Assembly (NCBI GenBank): GCA_026398255.1
Contig: JAPLTG010000031.1
Span: forward strand, 1-64,000
From: Verrucomicrobiota bacterium
GTDB taxonomy: Bacteria > Verrucomicrobiota > Verrucomicrobiia > Chthoniobacterales > Terrimicrobiaceae
Direction of reading: 5' to 3'
Length of the DNA stretch: 64,000 nucleotides
In this document: one piece after another, positions 42,022 through 51,372 of the stretch
Position numbering within the stretch: position 1 is the stretch's first letter
How the letters are laid out: every line of letters begins with the position of its first letter
The notes under the pieces: model-generated
The model's database searches: none
The model's input: only the letters and a program-made list of their open reading frames with translations
What the model was told of the DNA's origin: nothing
Position numbers and translations under genes: made by a program

Positions 42022-42849
42022 TTAATAAACAAAGGATTCACGGGGAGGTTCGGTTTCGGTGACGGATTCGGCGATGACGAGCGGAGTGCGGCGACCGCCT
42101 TCGACGGGGAAGGTGGCTTTGCCGCGAACCTTCACCCAGGTCATCTCGGGGAAGTTAGCGGCTTGGTTGTCCTGGATCGAAATACCGACCGGGCGGGCGT
42201 CGGCGGCGCAGCACATGACGAACATGCGAACGAGCCGGAAGCGGTCCCCCGAGGAATTGCCGGTTCGGGCGGGGAGGAATTGGCCAACGAGTTCGACCTC
42301 CTGGTTTTCAAAATCCCCGAGCAGGTCGGCGTCGCCCGCCGCGTAAACGAGGTCGATGAGTTCGGCGAGGATTTGGCCGGAGTCGTTTTTTTTCAGATAA
42401 AGCGAGGGGTCCATCAAGGTGGCTTCGCCGATGGATCCGTCATGGTTTGGCAGGGCGGGTTCAAAGGCGGGCGAGTAGCCGGGGAGGTCGGCGATGTGGC
42501 TCACGACGCCTCGGTTTTTCACCGCCGTGGCGCCGAAGCTGCTTTGGGAAATTTTGGTCGCGGCCAAAAGCGGCACCACGAGGATGAGGAGCGAGGCGAT
42601 TCCTCCGCTGAAGAAATGGCTTGGGTGGTCGTGGTCCTCGCAACAAGAGTCGCCGTCGTGGTCTTTGGGAAAGGTCAGCAGCATGGCGGCCGAAAGGAAA
42701 ACCAGAACGCCGCCCGAGATCGCCACATAGAGGTGGAATGCGGGGTGGAGGTAGGAGGCGATGCGGCCGGAGAGTTGGAAGTAAAGCAACACGACGCCCC
42801 AGACCATCAGAACGCCAGAGGAACAAAACCGTGAGGCGGTGTGATTCAT
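42022..42849 (-). CDS. YcgQ-like TIGR03943 family membrane protein
   Basis: A 275-residue protein (ATG at 42849). Three hydrophobic segments in the first 120 residues, with a His/Asp/Cys-rich loop (DHDGDSCCEDHDHPSHFF) that looks metal-binding. The C-terminal half is soluble, with VYAAGDADLLGDFENQEVE and the sequence FVMCCAADARPVGI, and ends in a beta domain. This is the partner of DUF318 permeases (YcgR/YraQ type) in a conserved two-gene unit. Its start overlaps the permease stop (ATGA). Function of the pair unknown; some DUF318 proteins efflux organoarsenic or metals. Confidence 0.8.
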   Translation of the reverse strand: MNHTASRFCSSGVLMVWGVVLLYFQLSGRIASYLHPAFHLYVAISGGVLVFLSAAMLLTFPKDHDGDSCCEDHDHPSHFFSGGIASLLILVVPLLAATKISQSSFGATAVKNRGVVSHIADLPGYSPAFEPALPNHDGSIGEATLMDPSLYLKKNDSGQILAELIDLVYAAGDADLLGDFENQEVELVGQFLPARTGNSSGDRFRLVRMFVMCCAADARPVGISIQDNQAANFPEMTWVKVRGKATFPVEGGRRTPLVIAESVTETEPPRESFVY

Positions 42850-43769
42850 AGGCCGATGACGGAAAGCCTCACGCACAGGAGGCCGATCAAAACAAAAAGC
42901 CCGATGGCGAGCCCCAGGACAAATCGCTTGGTGAAAACCGCGCTGTAGATGAACAGGAGTTTCAAATCCATCATCGGACCGAATACCATAAACGCGAGTT
43001 TCGCAACGGCGGGAAAGGAAACGAAGGTCGCGGCGATGAAGGCGTCCGAGGAACTGCACAGCGACAGCACGCCGGCGAGCGTCATCATCGAGGGAACGGC
43101 GAGCCAGTCGTTCAGCGCCAGTGGGAGGAAAAGTTCCTGGTTTACAGCCGTGCTGAAGACCGAGGCCACGGCAACTCCGAGGATGAAATAAACCATCACA
43201 TCCAGAAAATCGCGCACGCCGGCATCCATCGCGCCGACGAGTCGTTGGCCGAATGGAACAGGGGCGTGTTGGTGGTCATGCGGCGGGTGTGCAAGTCCGG
43301 CGAGGATTTTACTCCGGAGCACGGCTGTGAGCGGGAGATTGAGAACGGCGAAACCGACGAGGACGGCGACAAAGTAGCCGAGGCCAAGGCGGAGCACGGT
43401 GAACTCCTCCGCGCCCTGGCCTCGAAAGGCGGCGTAGGTGCTCACGGCGACGATGGGATTCACAATCGGCGCGGCGAGCATGTAGGTGATGGCGTTCGAG
43501 ACCGGCAGGCCCTTGGCGATGAGGCGGCGGATCACCGGGACGATGCCGCATTCGCACATTGGAAAAATCAGGCCCAGCGAGCCGCTCAGGCAGATGCCGA
43601 GGAAGGCGCTTCGCGGCAAAAAGCGAGTCATCACTCGCGAGGGAAGGAATTGGTCGATGAGGCCGGAGATGAGCGTGCCGAAAAGAATGAACGGCACGCC
43701 TTCGAGCAACACGCTCAGGAAGGCATATGAAAAATCGGGAAGGCTGAAAGAGAACCAGTCCCCACTCAT
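42846..43769 (-). CDS. DUF318/ArsP_1-type permease
   Basis: A 307-residue polytopic protein (ATG at 43769). Typical motifs: LEGVPFILFGTLISGLID, FPMCECGIVPVIRRLIAKGLP (conserved Cys-x-Cys site), AAPIVNPIVAVSTYAAF, and SLCSSSDAFIAATF. A central cytoplasmic loop carries HPPHDHQHAP, a His-rich stretch that could bind metal. The next gene encodes the YcgQ partner (4-base overlap). The cargo of such permeases is unclear. Confidence 0.85.
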   Translation of the reverse strand: MSGDWFSFSLPDFSYAFLSVLLEGVPFILFGTLISGLIDQFLPSRVMTRFLPRSAFLGICLSGSLGLIFPMCECGIVPVIRRLIAKGLPVSNAITYMLAAPIVNPIVAVSTYAAFRGQGAEEFTVLRLGLGYFVAVLVGFAVLNLPLTAVLRSKILAGLAHPPHDHQHAPVPFGQRLVGAMDAGVRDFLDVMVYFILGVAVASVFSTAVNQELFLPLALNDWLAVPSMMTLAGVLSLCSSSDAFIAATFVSFPAVAKLAFMVFGPMMDLKLLFIYSAVFTKRFVLGLAIGLFVLIGLLCVRLSVIGL

Positions 43770-43786
43770 CGGAAAACTCGCGGCAA

Positions 43787-45418
43787 TCAAACGGCGGCCG
43801 CCCCGATGGACTCGCGATTGGCGACGCGAGAGCGTGGTTTGCGGGCACGGCTTGGCTTGGGTTTCTCGGCGGCTTTGGTTTTTTTCTTGGCGGGCGCGTG
43901 ACCGTTTATACCGGCGACTTTTTCGGGAGAGGCCGAGGGAGATTCCAGCGCGGAGTCAAAGCCAGGAAATACGGGCTGGGACGGATCGGATTCCAAGACG
44001 GGCGCCGTTGGCTTTTCCAAGACAACCACCGGCTCGACGGGATTGGGGGTGGGCTCGGGTGGTGCCACGCGCTTGGTGATTTTTTTGCGGACCACAGGGC
44101 GAGGTTTTGGGTCGGCAAGTTTCGAGGTTTTGGGAGGTTTTGGGGGTTTGACGGGAAGGAGAGCTCTCGCGCTCAACAGAGTCGGGAGAGGCACGGCTTC
44201 GTCCTCATAACCCTCGAATTGCCGAACGGGAGTTGGTCTTCCGGATTTGATATCGGCGGCGGCTTCAAGAAAGCGGGTGACATTGGTGCCCCAAGTGGCG
44301 TGCTCCTCAAAAGCCTCCCAATTGGCTTCTGGAAGGACGCCATGCAAAAGCGTCGCCATGCCATCGGCTACGGCCTCGCTGGAATCGGGTTCCACAAAAA
44401 CGCCGAGGCCAAAATGCTCGACAAGGTCGCGCATGGGGCTGCCGCCACTGGATGCGAGAACATGGCGGCGGGCTTTCACCGCCGTGGCCAAGGTCGCGCT
44501 CTGCGAGTGGAATCCCGAGGAATAGGTCGAAACTATGAAATCCGCGGCTTCAAAATAACTCTGGCGTTTTTCATCGGGCACGAAGTCATCGCTGATGAAA
44601 ACACGCTTCGACAATCCCAAGTCCTCGGCGAGCATTTGGTAGTATTTGAGAGGGCGGTCGCGATGGTTGGATACCCGACCGAGGATGACGAGGGCGGCTT
44701 GGGGATTTTCGAGCAAAGCGCGAATGACGAGGTCGAGATTCTTGTGATTGCGGATGTGACCGAAGGCTAAAAAGATTTTTTTTCCACGAGCGACTTTCCA
44801 CTTTTGGCGGATTTTTTTGGGATTCTCGCGAATTTGCTGGGTCTTCTCGGGTCCAATTGGAACCTCAACGGTGCGAATGAATTTCGGGATCGGGCTGGGG
44901 TCTGGAAGACGCTTGTGGGCGACCGCAATTCGGAATGGCTTGTAAGCAAGGTGGCTGCCGAGTTTTTGCCACCATTTCGGTCCCAAGTGGTGGTCGCGAT
45001 TGGCGAAGTGGAGGTTCATTCCGTAGATGGTCTTGCGCAAGAAAACCAAGAGAATGTGCGGCCACACCCACAGGGGGCTTTGGCTATCCACATGGCTGGC
45101 CGCCAGCACAAGCGCCGGATTGTTTTTATAAACTTCCCAAGCAAAAATCAGTTGATTCCTCATGGTCTGGAGGGCTTTGCCCATTTTGCGGGAGAAGGCA
45201 TTTGTGCGATTCGTCGTGGCGCCCTCGAGCATGCAGGGGATCGTGGCGTAAGCGACGCTGCGCGAGCGTTCGTAGGCGTCGCAACAGAGGACAATCACCT
45301 TAAATCCAAACTCATGCATAGCTGTAGCTTGTTCATGAACATGGTCGGGAATCACGCCATGCGAACCCGGGCACTGGATCAAGATATCGACTGGCTCTTT
45401 CGGGTTTGGCTGGGACAT
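43787..45418 (-). CDS. Glycosyltransferase-like protein with long basic/proline-rich tail
   Basis: A 543-residue protein. Residues 1-410 have a GT-B fold appearance: IPDHVHEQATAMHEFGFKVIV near the start, FLAFGHIRNHKNLDLVIRAL, AALVILGRVSNHRD, and the donor-binding segment SYFEAADFIVSTYSSGFHSQS. The nearest family is GT4. Residues 430-543 are low complexity, rich in Lys, Pro, Ala and Arg, ending RKPRSRVANRESIGAAAV. No membrane helix. Acceptor unknown; a cell-envelope or exopolysaccharide role is likely. No adjacent polysaccharide genes are seen. Confidence 0.75.
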   Translation of the reverse strand: MSQPNPKEPVDILIQCPGSHGVIPDHVHEQATAMHEFGFKVIVLCCDAYERSRSVAYATIPCMLEGATTNRTNAFSRKMGKALQTMRNQLIFAWEVYKNNPALVLAASHVDSQSPLWVWPHILLVFLRKTIYGMNLHFANRDHHLGPKWWQKLGSHLAYKPFRIAVAHKRLPDPSPIPKFIRTVEVPIGPEKTQQIRENPKKIRQKWKVARGKKIFLAFGHIRNHKNLDLVIRALLENPQAALVILGRVSNHRDRPLKYYQMLAEDLGLSKRVFISDDFVPDEKRQSYFEAADFIVSTYSSGFHSQSATLATAVKARRHVLASSGGSPMRDLVEHFGLGVFVEPDSSEAVADGMATLLHGVLPEANWEAFEEHATWGTNVTRFLEAAADIKSGRPTPVRQFEGYEDEAVPLPTLLSARALLPVKPPKPPKTSKLADPKPRPVVRKKITKRVAPPEPTPNPVEPVVVLEKPTAPVLESDPSQPVFPGFDSALESPSASPEKVAGINGHAPAKKKTKAAEKPKPSRARKPRSRVANRESIGAAAV

Positions 45419-45566
45419 GGGAAAAAAGGAAAATTACAGGCGGGATACGAAGAGCCGTTTTGTAGACGCCGACGTTGTAGGGCCAATGTGCGAAATCATC
45501 TCCATCCGAGGGGCGGAACCTTCGCCACGGGCTTCCGTGCCAGCAAGTTTTTTTTCCGGAGGGATT

Positions 45567-46724
45567 CTAACCATTCGGAAGCAGATCGCGGTGTTGGAGC
45601 GCGAGGTAGCGGTCGGTCATGCCGGAAATGTAGTCCGCCGTGGCGCGATGAAGACCATCGCGGCCGATGCGGTTTTGGGCTTTGCGACCGAGGTTTTCGG
45701 GATGTTCGATCAGGTGCTGGAACAGCTCGGAAATCCTGCGAGCGGCCTTGTTGTTGGCCTCGGCAACTTCGGGGCTGCGGTAGAGGTTTTGAAACAAATG
45801 ACGCCGGAGGGAAGAGAGTTCCTGTCTTGTCGGCTTGCTGAACGAGGCGAGACGCGTCGGGTGGTTGCGGAGGTCCTCGAGGGATTGGATCTTGGCCTCG
45901 CGGAGATTCGTGGTGGTCTGGCAAACGAGGTCATCCACCAAGAAGTTCACTAGGCAGCGAATCACAAATCCCCGATAGCGTGAGAGATCAAGATCAGGGT
46001 ATCCCCTCCGCGCGGAATCCTCGGCGCGCTTCCAAAGTGGCACCTCATCCAGCGAGGCGAGTGCGAGCAGGCCGGCATCGAGCCCATCGTCGAGGTCATG
46101 GCTGGAGTAGGCGATCTCATCCGCCAAATCCGTGACCTGCGCTTCGAGAGAAGGGGAGGGATACCGCTTTTCGGAATCTGGAAAAACATAACCGTCGGCG
46201 TGTTTTTGGATCCCCTCACGCACATCCCAGGTGAGGTTCAATCCTGAAAACCCCGGGTATTTTTCTTCCAGGATTTCCACGACGCGGAGGCTTTGGGCAT
46301 TGTGGTCGAATCCGCCATGGCCTTTCAAAAGGAGATCCAATTCCTCCTCCCCCCGATGACCGCAGGGCGGGTGACCGAGGTCGTGCGCCAACGCGATGGC
46401 CTCGGCCAAATCCTCGTTCAGTCGCAAAGCCCGAGCGATCGTGCGACTGATCGAGGCGACCTCGATCGTATGCGTCAGCCGGGTGCGGTAGTGGTCGCCT
46501 GTGCCGTTCAGGAAAACTTGAGTCTTCCCGTCAAGTCGGCGGAAGGAAGTGCAGTGGATAATCCGGGCGCGGTCGCGCTGGATTTCCGAGCGGTAGGTAT
46601 GGCTGGGCTCCGCGTGGAGGCGGCCAGCCGAGCCATTTGGCGAAACCGCCCAAGGCGCAAGTTGGCGGGATTCCTCGCTGGCGAAATCCCCGCTGCTTCG
46701 AGTCGAGAGGATTTCGATGCTCAT
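45567..46724 (-). CDS. dgt: Deoxyguanosinetriphosphate triphosphohydrolase-like HD protein
   Basis: A 385-residue HD-domain phosphohydrolase (ATG at 46724 overlapping the stop of the ABC transporter). Motifs: SFRRLDGKTQVFL, RTRLTHTIEVASISR, AIALAHDLGHPPCGHRGE (HD), and TDLADEIAYSSHDLDDGL (second aspartate). Members hydrolyse dNTPs to deoxynucleosides and inorganic triphosphate, controlling pools or defending against phage. The substrate preference cannot be told here. It is translationally coupled to the ABC transporter gene, an unusual pairing. Confidence 0.88.
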   Translation of the reverse strand: MSIEILSTRSSGDFASEESRQLAPWAVSPNGSAGRLHAEPSHTYRSEIQRDRARIIHCTSFRRLDGKTQVFLNGTGDHYRTRLTHTIEVASISRTIARALRLNEDLAEAIALAHDLGHPPCGHRGEEELDLLLKGHGGFDHNAQSLRVVEILEEKYPGFSGLNLTWDVREGIQKHADGYVFPDSEKRYPSPSLEAQVTDLADEIAYSSHDLDDGLDAGLLALASLDEVPLWKRAEDSARRGYPDLDLSRYRGFVIRCLVNFLVDDLVCQTTTNLREAKIQSLEDLRNHPTRLASFSKPTRQELSSLRRHLFQNLYRSPEVAEANNKAARRISELFQHLIEHPENLGRKAQNRIGRDGLHRATADYISGMTDRYLALQHRDLLPNG

Positions 46725-48427
46725 ACGAGATGGCGCCTTTCGCATCCGATACATGTCACGAAAAGCCCGGCGGCGACATGTGCCAAGAGCACCCACAGGC
46801 AAAGCGAAAGGGGACTGAGCGGGCTCTGAACCACCGTTTGCACGATGTCATAGTAGCGTTCGCTTTTCAGCGTCTGTAGGATTCCCGACCAACTCCAATA
46901 GGCGGAAATGAACGGCCGCACCGCATCGCCGAGCAAGGCTGGAAGCGCCAGCACCGCGCCGGAGAGTGGCAACTGGAATCCCACAAGGTAGATCGAAACC
47001 AAGGAGGCCTGCTCGGCGCTGGACATGAGGCTCGACACGCCCAGACAGACCGAGGTCATCGCGGCATTCACCAGCACCAGCAGGAGCAATTGCGTCACAA
47101 AATCCCCGGGGAAACCGCAGACATGGTGGACAAAAATTCCCATCCAGATCGACTGCGCGAGGACGAGGCCGAGGAGAAACGCGGCCTTGCTCGCGACATA
47201 AGCGCTGGTATTCAGGCCCGAGAGTTTTTCCTTCTCGAAAATCCGACGCTCGGCGGCGATTTCGCGGCCGGAATTATTCGCGCCCATGAGGGTAAGCAGA
47301 ATCACTTGGAACATCACAATCCCCGAGACGAGGCTGCCGACCTTGCTGGATTGGATCAAAAAATCCCGCGCCTCGCTGAGTTGCCGCGCCAGATCGAGGT
47401 CCAACCCCATACTCAAGTTCATCACCGCCGGCAGGCCGTTCCATGCGAACACCGCGACCAGTAGTGGGAAGCCCAGGATGAGTCCGAGTTGGAGGAAAAT
47501 TTGCGCGCGGCTGCGGGTGAAAATCAGCATTCGACGCTCCAGAAGAGCGAGGAATTGGCTGCTTGCGCCGGGCAATTCCACAGGCGGTGCGGGCTTTTCC
47601 GGTGACTCCTCAGCGGGGGCATTTTTTGCGGGCTCGGCGGCTTTTTGAATGGCCTCTTGGTGTTTTTTCCAAGAAGCCGCCCAATCTGCCGGTTCGCGGA
47701 GTTCGAGGCGTTCGTAAAGTTTGTTCGGCGAATCCACGCTGAAGTAATGGGCCAAAAAAGCCGGCGGGCCTTGGTAGGCGACGATTCCCCGGTAGAGCAC
47801 CAGCACCGAATCGTAGAGATTCAAATGCTCGAGGCTGTGCGTGACCGAAAGAACGAGTCTGTTTTTTCGACGGGAAAGATTGTGGAGAAGTTTCACAATC
47901 TCGTCCTCCGAACGCGGGTCGAGACCGCTGGTGACCTCGTCGCAGAGCAGGATTTCGGGCTGGCTCGTCATTTCCATCGCCAGAGCGAGCCGCCGACGCT
48001 GGCCGCCCGAGAGGACCTGCACACGCTGGTCGGCAAATTCCTCCATACGCACCTCAGAGAGCAATTGGTCCACCGCCGAGGCTCGGTCCACTCCCTCCGC
48101 GTTGCGCACACGCAGACGCATGGCGAACTCCACGCACTCGCGAACCGTGAGTTCCTCATGCGCGATACTGAATTGCGGGACATACGAGATTTCGGTGGAA
48201 AGGAAATCCTCCTTTTCCAGATTGCGTCCCTTCCAAAAAACCGTGCCCTCCTCGTCGCCGTCGACGATACCCGCGACCAGTTTGAGCAGGGTCGTCTTGC
48301 CGCAACCGGACGGGCCGATGATGGCGCCGAAGTGTCCGAGCGGAAATCGCGCTGAAACATTGGAAAGAAGTTCGCGCTCGCCCTCAGGGGAGGGGACCTT
48401 CAGGAAAACATCGTTGATCTCAAGCAT
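46721..48427 (-). CDS. ABCG-like half transporter (ATPase fused to ABC2 membrane domain)
   Basis: A 568-residue protein. Residues 1-240 form an ABC ATPase: Walker A GPSGCGKTTLLKL, Q-loop VPQF, signature LSGGQRRRLALAME, Walker B ILLCDEVTSGLD and a switch histidine VTHSLEH. Residues 255-300 form a linker, and residues 310-565 six predicted helices of ABC2_membrane type. NBD-before-TMD order resembles eukaryotic ABCG half-transporters and bacterial lipid or drug exporters. It would act as a homodimer. It precedes dgt with an ATGA overlap. Confidence 0.85.
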   Translation of the reverse strand: MLEINDVFLKVPSPEGERELLSNVSARFPLGHFGAIIGPSGCGKTTLLKLVAGIVDGDEEGTVFWKGRNLEKEDFLSTEISYVPQFSIAHEELTVRECVEFAMRLRVRNAEGVDRASAVDQLLSEVRMEEFADQRVQVLSGGQRRRLALAMEMTSQPEILLCDEVTSGLDPRSEDEIVKLLHNLSRRKNRLVLSVTHSLEHLNLYDSVLVLYRGIVAYQGPPAFLAHYFSVDSPNKLYERLELREPADWAASWKKHQEAIQKAAEPAKNAPAEESPEKPAPPVELPGASSQFLALLERRMLIFTRSRAQIFLQLGLILGFPLLVAVFAWNGLPAVMNLSMGLDLDLARQLSEARDFLIQSSKVGSLVSGIVMFQVILLTLMGANNSGREIAAERRIFEKEKLSGLNTSAYVASKAAFLLGLVLAQSIWMGIFVHHVCGFPGDFVTQLLLLVLVNAAMTSVCLGVSSLMSSAEQASLVSIYLVGFQLPLSGAVLALPALLGDAVRPFISAYWSWSGILQTLKSERYYDIVQTVVQSPLSPLSLCLWVLLAHVAAGLFVTCIGCERRHLV

Positions 48428-48554
48428 GGTGTGGAATCATGGGTTACAGGAATGACGTCAGAGGCTTACCAGTTCCACCTCCCGCGCACAATCGGCGAGT
48501 CGCATTCTTGACCCATGCTTGCACCGCAAGCCGCCATGGCCGATACAGAAACCC

Positions 48555-50120
48555 ATGAGCGATCCCGTGCTTCCCACCCCGGAGCAGTTGCAGCGCCGCT
48601 TGCAGGAACTCCTGCGGACGACCTTTGCCGCGCCGGGCAATTCCCCTGAAAACCCGCCGACGCCCACCGAGCCAGCCGACAAGGTCCCTCCGGCGATTCA
48701 GGATTTTCATCTTACCCCCCGCGAGGTGAAGGCTCACCTCGACCGCTTTGTCATTCGACAAGACGAGGCCAAGAAAGTCCTCGGGATCGCTGTGTGCGAC
48801 CACTACAACAACGCCCGGGTGATGGCCTCCCGCGAGGCAGGCGCCCCGCCGCTGGAATACGCCAAACAGAATGTCCTCATCGCGGGCCCAACGGGGGTCG
48901 GTAAAACCTATCTCGTCAAACATGTCGCCGATTTGATCGGGGTGCCGTTCGTCAAGGCCGACGCGACGAAATTCAGCGAGACCGGCTATGTCGGCGGCGA
49001 TGTCGATGATCTCGTGCGGGAGTTGGTGCAAAAAGCCGACGGCAATCTGGCCCTCGCGCAATACGGGATTATTTACATCGACGAGATCGATAAAATCGCG
49101 ACCTCCCGCGAAGTCACGGGCCGAGATGTGAGCGGGCGGGGCGTGCAGACGACTTTGCTCAAGCTCATGGAGGAAACGGATGTCGCGCTTCGTGGCGGCA
49201 ACGACCTCCAATCCCAAGTCCAAGCCGCCCTCGAATTTCAAAAACGCGGCAAGGTCAACCGCGAATCGATCAATACCCGCCACATCCTTTTCATCGTCTC
49301 CGGCGCGTTCGACAAGTTGACCGATGTCGTTTCCCGCCGGTTGAAAAAAACAGGGATCGGTTTCGGTGCCGACCCGGCGGCGGCGACAACTTTGCCCGCC
49401 GAGCTTCTGCGGCTCGCCGGCACGAGCGATTTTGTGGATTACGGCCTCGAACCCGAATTTATCGGACGACTCCCAGTGCGCGTCGTTTGTGAAAGCCTCG
49501 CCGAGGGCGACCTTTTCGAAATCCTCAAGCAATCCGAGGGTAGCCTCATTCGCCAATACGAGCGGGCTTTCGCTGCTTACGGGATCGAGGCGGTTTTTTC
49601 TGATGAGGCTCTCCGCCACATCGCCTCGCTGGCCGTTCGAGAGAACACCGGCGCCAGGGGATTGATGACGACCTGCGAGGGGTTGCTGCGCGAATTCAAA
49701 TACCGTCTCCCCGGAAGTCCGGTGCGAACTTTGGAGGTCACGCCCGCCGTTTTAGAAAATCCCGATGCCGCCATCGAGCGCCTGCTCCAAACTGGCGCGG
49801 AGGATGCCCGGCAGGCCCAGAGCCGCGTCATTACTCAATTCGCCGAGCGTTTCGGGGAGCAACATGGCTACCGCTTCCGCTTTTCGCCGGAGGCGGTGGA
49901 GGCGATTTTAGCGAAGTCCCTGGAGAAAAACATTTCTGCTCGCGACTTGTGCGAGGGGCTTTTCAAAGATTATCAATTCGGGCTGGGCCTGATCCATCGC
50001 AACAGCGGTCAAACCGATTTCGAAATTCCCGCCGAGGCGGTCGAGTCGCCGGACCGCGTGTTGAGCCAGTGGGTCGTGGCCTCCCACCGCACGCAAGACG
50101 AACACGATGAGAATTCTTAA
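48555..50120 (+). CDS. ClpX-like AAA+ ATPase without the N-terminal zinc domain
   Basis: A 521-residue AAA+ protein. It starts at ATG 48555 with a disordered Pro-rich stretch in place of the zinc-binding domain of ClpX. Walker A GPTGVGKT (111-118), pore loop GYVG (144-147), Walker B IIYIDEID (172-179), and a sensor segment GLEPEFIGRLPV (about 297-308) are intact. The ClpP-docking tripeptide IGF is present in KKTGIGFGAD (residues 268-270). The C-terminus is extended about 100 residues (about 420-521) with no recognised domain. It probably unfolds specific substrates for ClpP, with altered substrate choice. It overlaps the cyclase-like gene by 14 bases. Confidence 0.82.
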   Translation: MSDPVLPTPEQLQRRLQELLRTTFAAPGNSPENPPTPTEPADKVPPAIQDFHLTPREVKAHLDRFVIRQDEAKKVLGIAVCDHYNNARVMASREAGAPPLEYAKQNVLIAGPTGVGKTYLVKHVADLIGVPFVKADATKFSETGYVGGDVDDLVRELVQKADGNLALAQYGIIYIDEIDKIATSREVTGRDVSGRGVQTTLLKLMEETDVALRGGNDLQSQVQAALEFQKRGKVNRESINTRHILFIVSGAFDKLTDVVSRRLKKTGIGFGADPAAATTLPAELLRLAGTSDFVDYGLEPEFIGRLPVRVVCESLAEGDLFEILKQSEGSLIRQYERAFAAYGIEAVFSDEALRHIASLAVRENTGARGLMTTCEGLLREFKYRLPGSPVRTLEVTPAVLENPDAAIERLLQTGAEDARQAQSRVITQFAERFGEQHGYRFRFSPEAVEAILAKSLEKNISARDLCEGLFKDYQFGLGLIHRNSGQTDFEIPAEAVESPDRVLSQWVVASHRTQDEHDENS

Positions 50121-51372
50121 AGCCGCCATCCTCCTAGGCGCCATTTCCGCAACCCTGGCCATGCTCCTTCTGGCATCGGGGTTCCCCGCCGTCATCGATG
50201 AGGGGTTACTCAAATCACTCCGGATCCCGATGGATGGCCGTCCACTCTGGGGATCGCCGATTTTCGTCTCACTGGTTCTGGCCTTCGGCATTGCTTGGAC
50301 GACCCTCGACATCACGCGGAACTCCCTGCGGATTTTCATCGTCTTGGCCACGGCGATCCTTCTTTGCACCTGGTCGGGCGTGGTTTCGATCTACGGGCAG
50401 TTTTTCTCGCCCGTCCTTCCGGTATTCACTGTCCTCTGTAGCGCCACCCTCGGCCTTCTTTGGGTTCGCACCCGGAGCGGTTCCAGAAAACAAAATCTCG
50501 AGCGCCTCTTTGGTCCCAGAATGTCCCGCGCAGGCTTCCGCGAGATTTTAAATTCCCGCTTCGACGCCTCATTTCCCGGTCGCAAATTGCAAGCGAGCGT
50601 GCTGGTGGTTTCCGTTCACAACCACGCCGAGTTGATGGAACTCCTTTCGCCCGCCGACTACACGGCGATCACGAATTTTTACCTCCAGACCGCCTCCGAT
50701 TACCTCGTGGAATCCGGCGGCTACCTGGATGAATGCAATGGCGAGTGCATTCGAGTCGTCTTCGGTGCGCCCCAGCCCGACGAGCGTCACGCCACCCGCG
50801 CCTGCCGCGCCGCGATCGATCTCGCCGCCCGCATCGATGAACTCAACAAGGAATGCGACGCCCGCTGGCAGCGGCGTCTCGATGTCCGCATGGGCCTCGA
50901 CTCAGGGGAAATTGTCGCCGGTCTTTTTGGCGGAAATCGACTCGCGAACTACAGCGTCGCCGGCCAAGCGGTGGATTTCGCGCGCCGCCTCTGCTCCGCA
51001 AGTTCCTCCTATGGCGCCCGGATTTTGATTGGCCCCGATGCCTACAGCCCGGCGGCTGAGTCGCTCGAAGTCCGTCCGATCGAAATCCTCAAAGTCAGCG
51101 CCCGCCGTCGCCGTGTGGAAATCTACGAAATCCTCACGGCCAAACACGGCCTCTCGCCGGAACGCGAACGCAGTCGCGATCATTTCTGGACCGGCGTTCT
51201 CCACTACCGCGAAAAGCAGTGGGAAAAAGCCGTCGATGAATTCACGAAGGCCCGCATCACCGGCTTGCCCGACCCCGCACTGGATTTCTACCTCCGCCGG
51301 ATCGAGCAATCCCGCCGCCTCGCTGAAGATTCGCACAAGGAATCCATGCCTGCCTTTCAGCACAACGCGTGA
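50107..51372 (+). CDS. Degenerate class III cyclase-like membrane protein
   Basis: A 421-residue protein with a membrane part of four predicted helices (about residues 5-25, 52-68, 75-98, 103-120) and a cytoplasmic class III cyclase-like domain (about 160-340). The fold is recognised by LVESGGYLDECNGECIRVVFGAP and YSVAGQAVDFARRL. Both metal-binding aspartates are replaced (S169 where VFADI carries Asp, and E213 in the GD position), and the adenine-side residue is altered (NYS for DYT), so cyclase activity is doubtful. A C-terminal segment (about 350-400) is TPR-like. It sits between the ClpX-like and heptose adenylyltransferase genes, overlapping both. Confidence 0.75.
   Translation: MRILKAAILLGAISATLAMLLLASGFPAVIDEGLLKSLRIPMDGRPLWGSPIFVSLVLAFGIAWTTLDITRNSLRIFIVLATAILLCTWSGVVSIYGQFFSPVLPVFTVLCSATLGLLWVRTRSGSRKQNLERLFGPRMSRAGFREILNSRFDASFPGRKLQASVLVVSVHNHAELMELLSPADYTAITNFYLQTASDYLVESGGYLDECNGECIRVVFGAPQPDERHATRACRAAIDLAARIDELNKECDARWQRRLDVRMGLDSGEIVAGLFGGNRLANYSVAGQAVDFARRLCSASSSYGARILIGPDAYSPAAESLEVRPIEILKVSARRRRVEIYEILTAKHGLSPERERSRDHFWTGVLHYREKQWEKAVDEFTKARITGLPDPALDFYLRRIEQSRRLAEDSHKESMPAFQHNA

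Noticed and set aside
48517-48531. GCTTGC-acc-GCAAGC hairpin upstream of the ClpX-like gene as operator
   Set aside because: Short, no second copy, and no good -10 to place it in a promoter.
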